Assembly: GCF_014205135.1 (NCBI RefSeq)
Contig: NZ_JACHMY010000001.1
Location: 1-64,000, forward strand
Source of the DNA: Kribbella italica
GTDB lineage: Bacteria > Actinomycetota > Actinomycetes > Propionibacteriales > Kribbellaceae
Length of the DNA: 64,000 nucleotides
Direction of reading: 5' to 3'
Shown here: positions 26,235-34,331 of the stretch, one piece after another
Position numbering within the stretch: position 1 is the stretch's first letter
Layout of the letters: every line of letters starts with the position of its first letter
The notes under the pieces: model-generated
What the model was told of the DNA's origin: nothing
What the model saw: the letters and a program-made list of their open reading frames with translations, nothing else
Databases searched by the model: none
Made by a program: the position numbers and the translations under genes

Positions 26235-26504
26235 AGGAATCCTTCGGTCCGAGCGACTCGTTCACGGTCGCGGGCAGGTGGTCCCGCCGGTGTGCGCACC
26301 GGCGAAGGGGCTGGAACGGCGGACGAACGCGCGGTGCGGTCAGCACGTTCGCCCGCCGGTCTGGCGGATCCCGCATTCGTGAGGAGGACAGGGGAGACCG
26401 CCCAGCGACTGCGAGATCCGGACTGGGGGGCGGGGCCGGTTCAGGCGTTGAGGAGGTCACCTGATGGAGGGGCCGGCCCCGCCGGTTCTTGGGCTTTCGA
26501 CGGC

Positions 26505-26597
26505 TCAGTCTTCGTCCATCAACTGCCGGAAGCGGGCGTTCATCCTGGCGAACCAGGCGACCGTCAACCGGCCGATCCGATGGCGAAGGCCGCTCAA
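26505..26597 (-). CDS. Possible 30-residue peptide coupled to the upstream small gene
   Basis: A TTG overlaps the stop codon of the upstream 67-residue gene (TTGA). The frame encodes a basic helical peptide beginning MSGLRHRIGRLTVAWFARMN and ending QLMDED. The coupling and composition look deliberate, but an ORF this short can arise by chance. Confidence 0.35.
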   Translation of the reverse strand: MSGLRHRIGRLTVAWFARMNARFRQLMDED

Positions 26598-26797
26598 CGC
26601 GAGGCGCCTACAGAAGACGGACGGTCCGGAACCGGAACGCACGTCACCCGCAGGCCGGCGAAGCGGCGAGTCATAGCCGCTGCGTAACGCTCGGCGGCGG
26701 GCGCTTCGGCGACGTGGTCCGCGATCGGGTGATCGCCGAACCACACACGGACGCGCATCTTCTGATCGGTGTCGCTGGGCGGCCTGACGTCGTTCAC
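26594..26797 (-). CDS. Small hypothetical protein
   Basis: This 67-residue protein (core MRVRVWFGDHPIADHVAEAP, then ERYAAAMTRRFAGLRVTCVP) looks genuinely coding. GTG 26797 follows GGAG at a fair distance. It is divergent from the HTH-DUF5919 gene, sharing the promoter region with the GGGACGT repeats. No family is recognised. Confidence 0.6.
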   Translation of the reverse strand: MNDVRPPSDTDQKMRVRVWFGDHPIADHVAEAPAAERYAAAMTRRFAGLRVTCVPVPDRPSSVGASR

Positions 26798-26880
26798 TGT
26801 GCACTCCCAAACTCCCTCGCCGACTGGTCGACGGCGTACGGCAAGAATGCTTGTCGTAGTGAGGACGCCGATACTCTGAG

Positions 26881-26940
26881 TTGGGACGTCTTGGGACGTT
26901 TCGTGTTACAGTCAAGAGGACGATTAGGGACGTTTCAATG
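26881..26940. promoter_or_regulatory. Promoter with tandem GGGACGT repeats upstream of the first HTH-DUF5919 gene
   Basis: TTGGGACGTC and TTGGGACGTT stand in tandem (26881-26900), exactly one helical turn apart. A third GGGACGTTTC lies at 26927, between a -10-like TACAGT (26907-26912) and the start codon. The same unit recurs at 27715 and 29570. This is best explained as a repeated operator. Confidence 0.7.
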
Positions 26941-26957
26941 CAAAACGGGGAGGTCGG

Positions 26958-27698
26958 GTGAACGACGCTCTGCGACGGGCGATGTACGCGGCCGGGCTTG
27001 GTGAGGTCGACATCGCCGCACGTCTCGATGTTGACCCGAAGACGGTCCGGCGTTGGATGAAAGGTCGGCTCCCGCATCCACGGCATCGCCAACTAGTGGC
27101 GCAACTGTTTGAGGTCGATGAACCAGATCTCTGGCCCGAGCTCCTGGCGCTGCCGGGTGAACGGGGCCGGTCGGCGGAGATGGCGGCGATCTATCCGCAA
27201 CGGAGCGCGGTGGGTAGGGAGAGCTGGCTGGAGCTGTTCGAAGCAGCAGAGAAGGAGATCGGTGTCCTCGCCTACAGTGCATTGTTTCTCGCTGAGGACA
27301 GGCGAATGATCCGGCTGCTGGAGGCGAAGGCTGAGGCCGGAGTCGCCATAAACCTTGCCTTAGGCAACCCCGATGGTGAGCAGGTCGCGCAGCGGGGGAG
27401 AGCCGAGAAGATCGGCGATGCGATGGCCGCGAAGATCCGGAACGCGCTCGTGCTCTACCGGCCCCTGCTCCGCCATGCGAGTGTGAGCCTGCGGTTGCAC
27501 GACACCATCCTCTACAACTCGATGTTCCGGGCTGACGATCAGCTCCTGATCAACCAGCACGTTTTCGGCATCCCTGCTGCCCAGGCGCCGGTCTTCCATC
27601 TCCGCCGCCATGACGGTGGCGAGATGTTCGCGTTCTACCTGGAGAGCTTTGCCGAGATCTGGAGTTCGGCCGAGCCGGTCGACGGGCTCAGCGTCTAG
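26958..27698 (+). CDS. HTH-DUF5919 regulator (first paralogue)
   Basis: Residues 1-45 are a helix-turn-helix (AGLGEVDIAARLDVDPKTVR, RWMKGRLPHPRHR). The rest, from about residue 70, is a DUF5919 domain resembling a degenerate phospholipase-D fold. It has LLEAKAEAGVAINLALGNPD and a late LRLHDTILYNSMFRADDQLL, where active enzymes would have HxKx4D. So it probably senses a ligand rather than cleaving one. GTG 26958 follows GGGGAGG. It has a full-length paralogue at 28805, and both promoters carry the same tandem repeats. Confidence 0.85.
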   Translation: MNDALRRAMYAAGLGEVDIAARLDVDPKTVRRWMKGRLPHPRHRQLVAQLFEVDEPDLWPELLALPGERGRSAEMAAIYPQRSAVGRESWLELFEAAEKEIGVLAYSALFLAEDRRMIRLLEAKAEAGVAINLALGNPDGEQVAQRGRAEKIGDAMAAKIRNALVLYRPLLRHASVSLRLHDTILYNSMFRADDQLLINQHVFGIPAAQAPVFHLRRHDGGEMFAFYLESFAEIWSSAEPVDGLSV

Positions 27699-27714
27699 GG
27701 ACGCCTGTCGTGGT

Positions 27715-27735
27715 CAAGACGTCCCTGAAACGTCC
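27715..27735. promoter_or_regulatory. Tandem repeat operator before the HD-domain gene
   Basis: CAAGACGTCC (27715-27724) followed after two bases by GAAACGTCC (27727-27735). Read on the other strand these are GGACGTTTC and GGACGTCTTG, the same units as at 26881. It matches the block at 29589-29609 in 18 of 21 positions. Confidence 0.7.
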
Positions 27736-27782
27736 TGACAGACCCTTCTTCGTCACGGGCGAACACTCGTAAGGTCGCGGTC

Positions 27783-28352
27783 ATGACTGGAACGACGTGG
27801 GCCAGGACGCTCGCAGAGGGACTCCTCGCCGAGGCGTTGCCGCGGCGCTGGGCGCATGTCCAAGGTGTCGCCGGCCGGGCCCGGACGCTGGCCGCGATGC
27901 TTGGTGATGACACCGACCTGATCGAGGTCGCCGCTTGGTTGCACGACATCGGCTACGCGCCGAGATTGGTGCGTTCTGAGTTCCACCCTCTCGATGGCGC
28001 CAGGTACCTCCGAGACGAGGTCGGGGCGGACGACGTCCTGTGCCAATTGGTTGCACATCACACCGCTGCCGCGATCGAAGCTGAGGAACGAGGCCTCGGG
28101 CTGGAGTTGGGCGAGTTCGCTCGGCCTGCGCCGCGGCTGCTCAACGCGCTGATCTACTGCGATCTCACTGCGGGAGTTGATGGTACGACGGTCGATGTAG
28201 AGCAGCGCCTGGCCGAGATCCTGACGCGCTACCCACCCGAACACGTGGTGCATCGGTCGATCACCCGCTCGGCGCCGATCCTGCGGGAGGCGGCTCGCAG
28301 CGTTCGTCGATGCTTGGCCGCCCCTTGCTCAGGTGAGGTGAGGGGTTCCTGA
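27783..28352 (+). CDS. HD-domain phosphohydrolase
   Basis: This 189-residue protein shows the metal-binding HD pattern: His25 (RWAHVQGV), the His54-Asp55 pair in AAWLHDIGYAP, and the later His92-His93 (LVAHHTAA). HD proteins hydrolyse phosphate esters of nucleotides. The substrate is unknown. It follows the first HTH-DUF5919 gene and has its own copy of the tandem operator. Its 3' end overlaps the convergent Nudix gene by 24 bases. Confidence 0.88.
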   Translation: MTGTTWARTLAEGLLAEALPRRWAHVQGVAGRARTLAAMLGDDTDLIEVAAWLHDIGYAPRLVRSEFHPLDGARYLRDEVGADDVLCQLVAHHTAAAIEAEERGLGLELGEFARPAPRLLNALIYCDLTAGVDGTTVDVEQRLAEILTRYPPEHVVHRSITRSAPILREAARSVRRCLAAPCSGEVRGS

Positions 28353-28805
28353 ATTCTCCAGGTAGTGATCGATCCGCATGCGCATCGATCGGTCCATCTG
28401 GAGCCTTCCGAGGCTGTCGAAGCTGGCCCACTCCACCCGGGTGCTCTCGTCACTAGGTGTCGGAGTACCCCCGGTGGCGCGACCCTTCAGCAGGATCGAG
28501 AACTCCTGCCGAGCCTCGCCGTTGCTGGTGTACAGGATGATGTGCTTCGGATCGGTGTAGATACCGATCAGCCCGGTGATCTCACAATCGATCCCGGTCT
28601 CTTCGCGGGTCTCCCTGATCGCGGCCTCGGTCATCGACTCACCGAGATCGATAGCACCGCCGGGGACTGCCCAGTTGCCGTTGTCGGACCGCTGGATCAC
28701 GAGCACCTTGCCGTCCTCGTTCTCGATCACCACGTTCACCGAGGGCACCATGCTGTTGGCGGGTGGTGCGGCCGGGTCGTCGTAGTAGTCGATCCTGCGG
28801 GCCAT
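28329..28805 (-). CDS. Nudix hydrolase
   Basis: This 158-residue protein has a textbook Nudix box, GGAIDLGESMTEAAIRETRE followed by ETGID, which fits G-x5-E-x7-R-E-U-x-E-E-x-G-U. The fold start NVVIENEDGKVLVIQR precedes it. Nudix enzymes cleave nucleoside diphosphates linked to another group. The ATG overlaps the stop of the second HTH-DUF5919 gene (ATGA), so it is co-translated with that regulator. Confidence 0.92.
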   Translation of the reverse strand: MARRIDYYDDPAAPPANSMVPSVNVVIENEDGKVLVIQRSDNGNWAVPGGAIDLGESMTEAAIRETREETGIDCEITGLIGIYTDPKHIILYTSNGEARQEFSILLKGRATGGTPTPSDESTRVEWASFDSLGRLQMDRSMRMRIDHYLENSGTPHLT

Positions 28806-29548
28806 CAGTCCTCCGGTGGTAGTGGAACGGCCGTCTGCCAGACGTTGTCGAAGCTCTCGAGATAGATGGCCGCGAGTTCGCCGCCGGCGACCTTGCGGAA
28901 ATGCCACACCGGTGCGTGCGGTGCGGGGAAGCCGTACGCATGAGTGTTGACGAGAACGCTCTCGTCCGAGCGATAGATCGAGTTGTACAGAACCGTCCGG
29001 TGCATCCTGAACTCGACGCCTGCAGTCTCGCGTAGAGGTGAGTACAGGATCAGCGCGTTGCGAACCTTGGCGGCCATGGCATCACCGACACGCTCCTGCT
29101 CGCCGCGGTCAGAGACATGCGAGTCCTCCGGGTCTCCGACCAGGAAGCGGACGCGGACGCCCGCGGACGCCTTCTTGCGGATGATGGTCTGCAGGCCACG
29201 GTCCTCGGCCAGGAACAGGCCCGCGTAGACCAAGACGCCGATGTCTTCCTCGGCAGTCTCGAAATGCCGTCGCCAGACGTCACGTGGTACCTCGCTGCGG
29301 TGCGGGTACACGGCCAAGATCTCGCTGGCGGAGGCCTTCGTCACCTGCTCGCGCGGAAGCGCATCCGGCCACAGGTAGCCCTCGTCGAGACCGAGCAGGG
29401 CCGACACCTGGTAGCGGTGGCGACGATGCGGATTGCGGCCGTTGACCCAACGCTCAACGGTCTTGGTGTCGACTTCGACGGCAGAGGCCAATTCGGCTGG
29501 CGACATGCTCTTCTCCAAGAGCGCGGTGCGAAGTCGTTCGTTGGCCAT
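28805..29548 (-). CDS. HTH-DUF5919 regulator (second paralogue)
   Basis: This 247-residue protein has the same architecture as the protein at 26958. It has an N-terminal helix-turn-helix (MSPAELASAVEVDTKTVERW) and a DUF5919 domain with ASAGVRVRFLVGDPED and the degenerate motif MHRTVLYNSIYRSDESVLV. The two proteins align along their whole length, including HRSEVPRDVW versus QRSAVGRESW. It heads a two-gene unit with the Nudix gene, in overlap. Its promoter (29549-29610) contains three copies of the GGGACGT-type unit. Confidence 0.86.
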   Translation of the reverse strand: MANERLRTALLEKSMSPAELASAVEVDTKTVERWVNGRNPHRRHRYQVSALLGLDEGYLWPDALPREQVTKASASEILAVYPHRSEVPRDVWRRHFETAEEDIGVLVYAGLFLAEDRGLQTIIRKKASAGVRVRFLVGDPEDSHVSDRGEQERVGDAMAAKVRNALILYSPLRETAGVEFRMHRTVLYNSIYRSDESVLVNTHAYGFPAPHAPVWHFRKVAGGELAAIYLESFDNVWQTAVPLPPED

Positions 29549-29569
29549 GGACCTAACCTAAGACATCTT

Positions 29570-29609
29570 GGGACGTTTTCATCCTAGGCAAGACGTCCTC
29601 GAAGCGTCC
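29570..29609. promoter_or_regulatory. Tandem repeat operator before the second HTH-DUF5919 gene
   Basis: GGGACGTTTT at 29570-29579, CAAGACGTCC at 29589-29598 and GAAGCGTCC at 29601-29609. The last two repeat the spacing and nearly the sequence of the HD-gene operator at 27715. The block could also influence the rightward gene at 29712. Confidence 0.7.
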
Positions 29610-29711
29610 AGGTGGGTAGTAGTGGCGTCCTCACTTTCCGTAGCAGGCTGTCGTCATGAAACGACGACCAGCCTCCGGCCAAGGCAAGAGACCATGGGCT
29701 GCTCGCGCGTC

Positions 29712-31166
29712 ATGACCAGGGATGAGCGCCAGCCCAACCTCCTGCTGAAGCAGGCGCGTGGCACGCTCTCCCAGGCTCGACTCGCCGAACTCGTCAACGA
29801 CGAGATCCTGCGCGCGACGGGGTCGGTCGGTGCGATCACTGCCAAGTCGATCTCCGACTGGGAGCGTGGCTGGTACAGCTGGCCGGGAAAGCACGCCCGT
29901 GACGCGCTGTGCCGAGTACTAGATGCTCCTGACGCCGCAGCGTTGGGGTTCGAGAACCGTCGCACGGCGGCCGAGCCTGCGCCTGCCGTCGTCGCCGCGC
30001 TGGACATCACGGCATTGCTCGATCTGGCCGGCTTGAACGGGAAGGGTTCGCTCGGCCAGGGCGAGGTCGGCCGGCTCGAAGTGCCTGGCGGTCGTCTGTT
30101 CTCGGGCCTCGACCTCGACGCGTTCTACTGGCCGGCTGAACCAACCGGAAGCGATCGACTAGCGGTGAGATCGCTCGATGACGCGGCGACGGTCCGGCCG
30201 GACAGGCGGTCCGCGGTGATCGCCGTGACCGATGCCGCGGGGGAGGAGTGGTACCACGTTGCCGACGGTCGTCAGTTCGCCCGGCAGCCGCTGGGACCTG
30301 ACCAGACACGCGATCTCTCCTCGGCCTACATCCTCGACGACCTCACGGTCGCGATTCTCTGGATGATCACGAACACCGATGCAGCGCTGCTCTCAGACGA
30401 CTACTCGCTCGAGCACTACCGGACCCAGCTGAGCCCGTACGACGAACTACCGTCGTCCAGCCTCACCTTCGGGGCTGTACCGGACCTGCACGAGCTCTCG
30501 GCTCGCTGGCTGGGCTCCAGATTTTGCGCGGACCACATCCTGCGCAACCTCAACCGGCTGACCTCGGCGCCACTGTTCTGGAGTCGCGAGCAACGCGGCG
30601 AGGAGGCATCGTCGTGGTTGATCTGGACGCACAAGATCCAGTACCTGAGCGCGACCTCGAAGGTGCTGAAGCGCCATCGACGGGCGTTCTGCATCCCTGA
30701 GCACGAGGCGGCCAAGTCGCCGCGGTACGAGCGCGTTCTCATGCTCCTCGCCGTCACCCTGATGGAGGCATTCCAGATCACCGTCGACGTCACCACCGAT
30801 CCCGACCACGGCCAGGTCGAAGGCTTCGTCCTCGGCGGTGAAGCCATCGTGGCGAACTGGCTCCGCGCTCCCGGTCTCTGGTACGTCGAGGCGAGCGCAC
30901 CGCCGTCACGCCGAGCGGTGTACCGGGACATTGCCGCGGCTGCCACCAGTCGCTCGATCATCGATCAACCGACGACGGCGCGCCGTCTTGAAGCTCTCGC
31001 CGGCTATCTCGACATCCCATGGCGCTGGTTTCGCAAACGCTGCACAGAACTGTCGGCAGTCGGCGCCAGCGGGATCGCCCAGCCTCGCAGCAGACTGCTT
31101 TCCACCATGGGCCTCGACCTCGCCCTCAGCTACGTCGCCAGCCTCGACCGCAACGAAGGAGCATGA
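29712..31166 (+). CDS. XRE-like helix-turn-helix protein with large unknown C-terminal region
   Basis: This protein of about 484 residues starts with a DNA-binding segment (QARGTLSQARLAELVN, then ITAKSISDWERGWYSWP). The remaining 400 residues have no motif I recognise. They contain a helical part around HILRNLNRLTSAPLFWSREQ that might bind a ligand. ATG 29712 is my choice because family-like sequence begins there; ATG 29694 and an upstream start at 29568 are open. The next gene starts with TTG two bases after its stop, so they form an operon. Confidence 0.75.
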   Translation: MTRDERQPNLLLKQARGTLSQARLAELVNDEILRATGSVGAITAKSISDWERGWYSWPGKHARDALCRVLDAPDAAALGFENRRTAAEPAPAVVAALDITALLDLAGLNGKGSLGQGEVGRLEVPGGRLFSGLDLDAFYWPAEPTGSDRLAVRSLDDAATVRPDRRSAVIAVTDAAGEEWYHVADGRQFARQPLGPDQTRDLSSAYILDDLTVAILWMITNTDAALLSDDYSLEHYRTQLSPYDELPSSSLTFGAVPDLHELSARWLGSRFCADHILRNLNRLTSAPLFWSREQRGEEASSWLIWTHKIQYLSATSKVLKRHRRAFCIPEHEAAKSPRYERVLMLLAVTLMEAFQITVDVTTDPDHGQVEGFVLGGEAIVANWLRAPGLWYVEASAPPSRRAVYRDIAAAATSRSIIDQPTTARRLEALAGYLDIPWRWFRKRCTELSAVGASGIAQPRSRLLSTMGLDLALSYVASLDRNEGA

Positions 31167-31167
31167 C

Positions 31168-31623
31168 TTGCACGCCGCCGAACTGACTATGGGCCGCACG
31201 TTCGCCGTCCGCTTCGACCACGGCGAGGATTTCTTCACCTCACTCGCCACCTTCTGCGAGCACCACGGTGTACGTCAGGGATTCATTCCGATGTTCATCG
31301 CGGGCCTGCGTCAGGTCGAACTGGTCGGCACCTGTGAACGAGTGGCGGAGCCCGAAGCGCCGGTGTGGTCCTCAGTTCGTCTGGAGAGCGTAGAGGCGTT
31401 CGGCGGCGGGACTCTCGCCTACGACGCGGACGCCGACGCCGTTGTGCCTCACATACACGTCTCGGTTGGTCTCAAGCACCAGTCAGCTACGGCGCACACG
31501 AGCCACCTACTGAGCGCCGAAGTTCAGTTTCTGACCGAGATGTATGTGGTCGAGGTGGCTGGCCCGACGATGTCCCGAGTTCGATTGGCTGACCTGTACG
31601 ACGTGCCGCAGCTCTTGTTCTGA
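31168..31623 (+). CDS. PPC/DUF296-domain protein
   Basis: This 151-residue protein has the plant- and prokaryote-conserved (PPC/DUF296) fold: FAVRFDHGEDFFTSLATFCE at the start, GVRQGFIPMFIAGLRQVEL, and the metal-site motif PHIHVSVG near residue 93. TTG 31168 follows GAAGGAG at good distance. The domain often binds zinc and forms trimers; function is open. The C-terminal end (VQFLTEMYVVEVAGPTM) closely resembles a gene scrap at 52457. Confidence 0.85.
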   Translation: MHAAELTMGRTFAVRFDHGEDFFTSLATFCEHHGVRQGFIPMFIAGLRQVELVGTCERVAEPEAPVWSSVRLESVEAFGGGTLAYDADADAVVPHIHVSVGLKHQSATAHTSHLLSAEVQFLTEMYVVEVAGPTMSRVRLADLYDVPQLLF

Positions 31624-31849
31624 GATCGCTCAGTCTCCACACTCGGCCCAGGCGACGACTAGGCGAGAGAGCTGAGGGCCGCCGGACGGACCGAGCGATC
31701 GACTGGTCGGCGATCTCGGACTTCCGTGATGCCAGTGTTGTTATGAGCCAGGCAAGGCAAGTGCGGCAGCCAGCTCAGTTCGCGGGCAGCTCACCGGCAC
31801 AATCGACCCAAGCCATCAGCACGCGCTGCCGCGCTGTGGCCACCGAATC
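31624..31849. other. Intergenic stretch without a supported gene
   Basis: Only non-protein-like open frames are visible. It leads into the DUF4326-like remnant. Confidence 0.4.
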
Positions 31850-32054
31850 ACACCTAATCGTGGGTTTGCGCTGGAAGCTACGGAAAGGCCAGAACAGCTC
31901 GACGCGCGCGCGGGGTCGGCCACCACGGTGCCGACCTGCGGCGCAGGAACCGCTCTGTGAGCTCGACGCGGCGCGGTCCGAGCTGGCCGGCAAACGGTTG
32001 GCCTGCTGGTGCCCGCTCGAGCTGCCGGCGGACGATGACCGCGGCCAGTGCTGA
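31850..32054 (+). pseudogene. Possible DUF4326 gene remnant
   Basis: The frame ending at 32054 reads ELDAARSELAGKRLACWCPL, which resembles the C-terminal core of DUF4326 proteins (an alpha helix, then LACWC with metal-binding Cys). Upstream the pieces LRWKLRKG and RARGRPPRC look like its corrupted N-terminus. After CPL the expected His-containing end is lost. The assignment is from memory of the family pattern. Confidence 0.4.
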
Positions 32055-32076
32055 GCGCTGGTGATCTGACGGTGGT

Positions 32077-32312
32077 TCAGACGCTCACCGAAGCGGCCAC
32101 GATGCCTTTGGCCTGCTCGATCACGACCCGGCTGTCCAGCGCCGACTGCAACTGGCCAGCGATAGTCTCGCTCTGACGGACCGCGCGATGCTGCAGCAAG
32201 CCGATCGTTGCCGCGTCACGCAGCGCCTGTGCCACCGCGATATCGTCAGCGGTCAGTACCGGCCGGTCACGGCACAATAGCGTCGTCGCGCCCAGCACCG
32301 TGGCTCTGCCCG
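32077..32312 (-). pseudogene. GAF-ANTAR regulator fragment
   Basis: The minus-strand frame reads LGATTLLCRDRPVLTADDIA, then a coiled segment, then LQSALDSRVVIEQAKGIVAA, which is the junction of a GAF domain with the start of an ANTAR RNA-binding domain. It stops right after that, so most of ANTAR is missing, and the upstream GAF domain is also gone. Confidence 0.7.
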
Positions 32313-32452
32313 CGAAAGTTGACGGCGTTTGCTCGTGAAAGCCGACGGCAGTTGGTCTCGTCTCTGACCGTCGGCTGCGGTAAGTCCGCCGGTACGGTCC
32401 CCGAACAGCACCTGGTCTGCCGCTTGCCGCGCAGCTGCTCGAAGGTTGCCGG

Positions 32453-32752
32453 CTAGAGGTTCTGGAGGTCGGCGTCGACCAAGTGGCGGAGGGCTTGTGC
32501 GTGGTCCTGATAGGCGGATCGTCCTGTCTGCGTCAGTCGCAGCCAGGTCCGGATCCGGCCGCGGCCGGTCGGCTTGGAGATCTCCAGGTAGCCGGCAGCG
32601 GCCAGGATCTTGAGTTGCTTGCTGAGGGTCGCATCGCTCACTTCGAGAAAGTCCCGGACGATGGCGAACTCCCCGGAGTCGACGCCGGACAAGAACGCGC
32701 AGATCCGGAGCCGGTGAGGAGAGTGAATGATCTCGTCGAACCGTGCGGTCAT
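32453..32752 (-). CDS. Winged-helix transcriptional regulator
   Basis: This 99-residue protein is a compact winged helix: HSPHRLRICAFLSGVDSGEF, recognition helix VSDATLSKQLKILAAAGYLE, and a basic wing KPTGRGRIRTWLRLT. Such single-domain regulators usually control a neighbouring membrane protein. Its ATG overlaps the stop of the upstream membrane-protein gene (ATGA). Confidence 0.88.
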   Translation of the reverse strand: MTARFDEIIHSPHRLRICAFLSGVDSGEFAIVRDFLEVSDATLSKQLKILAAAGYLEISKPTGRGRIRTWLRLTQTGRSAYQDHAQALRHLVDADLQNL

Positions 32753-33213
32753 CTCGCGATCGGCCCATCCCGGACCTCGTCGCGCAGTGCTTGACCGACC
32801 CGGGGGCTGCTCGCCGTCACGATGACCGCGACCCCGAGGCCGATCAGCACGACCACCCCATCGAGATCGGTGAAGCGGGCCACGGTCGCCGCAGCGATCA
32901 CCCCGATCATTGCCGAGAAGGCGGCAACACCGGCCCAATGATCGGCTCGGCCACCGGTCTGAACGGTCACCGCGAGACCGGTCACCCGCTGCCGCCACAT
33001 CACCAGCAAGATCGCGCCCGCGATGAACAACACCATGGCCGGGATTCGAACCCCCCAGCCACCCAGACCGAAGGCCACCGTGAAAGCACCGGCGCCCAGA
33101 CCGACCAGCGGGTGGAACCACCCAGGCATCTTCAACCGCTCAGCCGCAGCGGACCGGGCCTCGCGCACGACCTCCAGATGATCGCTGTCGTCGAACTCCT
33201 CATGACTTACCAT
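32749..33213 (-). CDS. Four-helix membrane protein paired with a winged-helix regulator
   Basis: This 154-residue protein has a charged cytoplasmic N-terminus and about four membrane helices (for example FHPLVGLGAGAFTVAFGLGG and IPAMVLFIAGAILLVMW). Helical pairs of this type with a small wHTH gene are common in actinomycetes, but their function is unknown. It starts at ATG 33213 and is co-translated with the regulator. Confidence 0.8.
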   Translation of the reverse strand: MVSHEEFDDSDHLEVVREARSAAAERLKMPGWFHPLVGLGAGAFTVAFGLGGWGVRIPAMVLFIAGAILLVMWRQRVTGLAVTVQTGGRADHWAGVAAFSAMIGVIAAATVARFTDLDGVVVLIGLGVAVIVTASSPRVGQALRDEVRDGPIAR

Positions 33214-33378
33214 ATCGGCAACTCAACCACTTGCACTAACGGTAAGTCAAGGGTTCGGGAGGCTTGAGAAGGCAGGTCGGGGTCTTGCTGAAAAGATCGG
33301 TCGAGTATGTCGAAACCAGCTGGGTGGCTCCGACAGCCTTGATGAAAGCACCAACCATCGACAACTCTGGGAGAGATC

Positions 33379-33786
33379 GTGACCGTCCAGTTCAAGCCTT
33401 ACCTGTACTTCCAGACTGAGTGCCGCGAGGCGATGACCCACTACCAGGCGGTCTTCGGTGGCGAACTCGAGGTCACCACGTTCGGCGACTTCGGCATGGT
33501 GGGAGAAGGGGATCCCGGCCGGGTGCTGCACGCGTCGCTGACTGTCTCCGAGGGCCTGGTCCTGCAGGCCGGCGACGTCACGGCGGGCTCCACCGCGCGC
33601 ACGGGCGGCTCGATCCAGATCAGCGGCAGCGACGAGGCCCAGCTGCGTGGCTGGTTCGACGCCCTCACTAGAGACGGCGAGGTTCACATGCCGCTGCAGC
33701 AGGCGGCGTGGGGCGGCCTGTTCGGCCAAGGCGCGGACCGGTTCGGTATCACCTGGCTGGTCAACGTCGCCCCAGACGGGAACTGA
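33379..33786 (+). CDS. VOC-superfamily (PhnB/glyoxalase-like) protein
   Basis: This 135-residue protein has the PhnB-type VOC pattern: KPYLYFQTECREAMTHYQAV, FGGELEVTTFGD, and the closing half AAWGGLFGQGADRFGITWLV. Most family members bind a metal and small organic ligands; no specific substrate can be named. GTG 33379 follows GGGAGAG. Confidence 0.85.
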   Translation: MTVQFKPYLYFQTECREAMTHYQAVFGGELEVTTFGDFGMVGEGDPGRVLHASLTVSEGLVLQAGDVTAGSTARTGGSIQISGSDEAQLRGWFDALTRDGEVHMPLQQAAWGGLFGQGADRFGITWLVNVAPDGN

Positions 33787-33815
33787 CCAACGACCAACGC
33801 TGAACGCGATCCGGG

Positions 33816-34079
33816 TCACCGGGGCAAACGCTGAACTTGGCCAGCAGCCTTGCGGCCTCGATGTTGCTCTTGGGAGGCGACGCCACAGGTAGGACAGCCG
33901 TGGTGGTGCCGCCAAGCCCGGATGTCGCGTCCTGCTGCAGTTACCGTCCAGCAGGTTCCGTTGTCGGCGATGTCGAGCCAGCCGAGCTGGATGAACAGGT
34001 CCGGCCAGCCGTCGGGCGGGCCGGCCGTGGTGTGTGAACTAACCGTGAATAGGCTGTCCGGAAAACGTGCGGCACCTCA
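33816..34079 (-). pseudogene. Open frame without start codon, probable gene remnant
   Basis: The minus-strand frame between a stop at about 34077 and the stop at 33816 is protein-like: WPDLFIQLGWLDIADNGTCW, then TVTAAGRDIRAWRHHHGCPT, ending CGVASQEQHRGRKAAGQVQR. It includes a possible zinc knuckle (CPTC). No start codon lies in the frame, and an IS3 fragment is adjacent. It may be the end of a gene whose start was removed. Confidence 0.4.
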
Positions 34080-34143
34080 CTGACCCGTTTTGATGGCCAT
34101 CCGGGATCAGGAGCGGTTGCTCCGGACGGATGTTCATGAGGTC

Positions 34144-34246
34144 CGTGGGCAAGAAGAAGCCAAGGTCCTCGTTCGTTCGCTTCTGAGTTCAAGCCCGAGA
34201 TTGTCGAGTTGGTCGGTCGGTCAGGTCGTGGAAGCATCAACCAGGT
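34144..34246 (+). mobile_element. Fragment of an IS3-family orfA
   Basis: The pieces GKKKPRSSF and, one frame over, SEFKPEIVELVGRSGRGSIN and QV match the first helix of IS3-type OrfA proteins (KRRSFTPEFKAEVVEL pattern). One frameshift separates them and nothing else of the element is present. Confidence 0.6.
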
Positions 34247-34331
34247 CCAGCGCATCGTCATGACCCCGCCAACTCCTCGAAGGCGTCCAGCCAGCCATCC
34301 TGTGGATGAACGGACGGCGCCTGGCGGCAGC

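Noticed and set aside
33040..33065. A sequence resembling a tRNA T-arm (GGGATTCGAACCCC on the plus strand)
   Set aside because: It lies inside the coding sequence of an intact membrane protein, the stem pairs poorly, and no cloverleaf surrounds it. It is also not an exact copy of the tRNA-Lys 3' end, so it is not a convincing attachment site.
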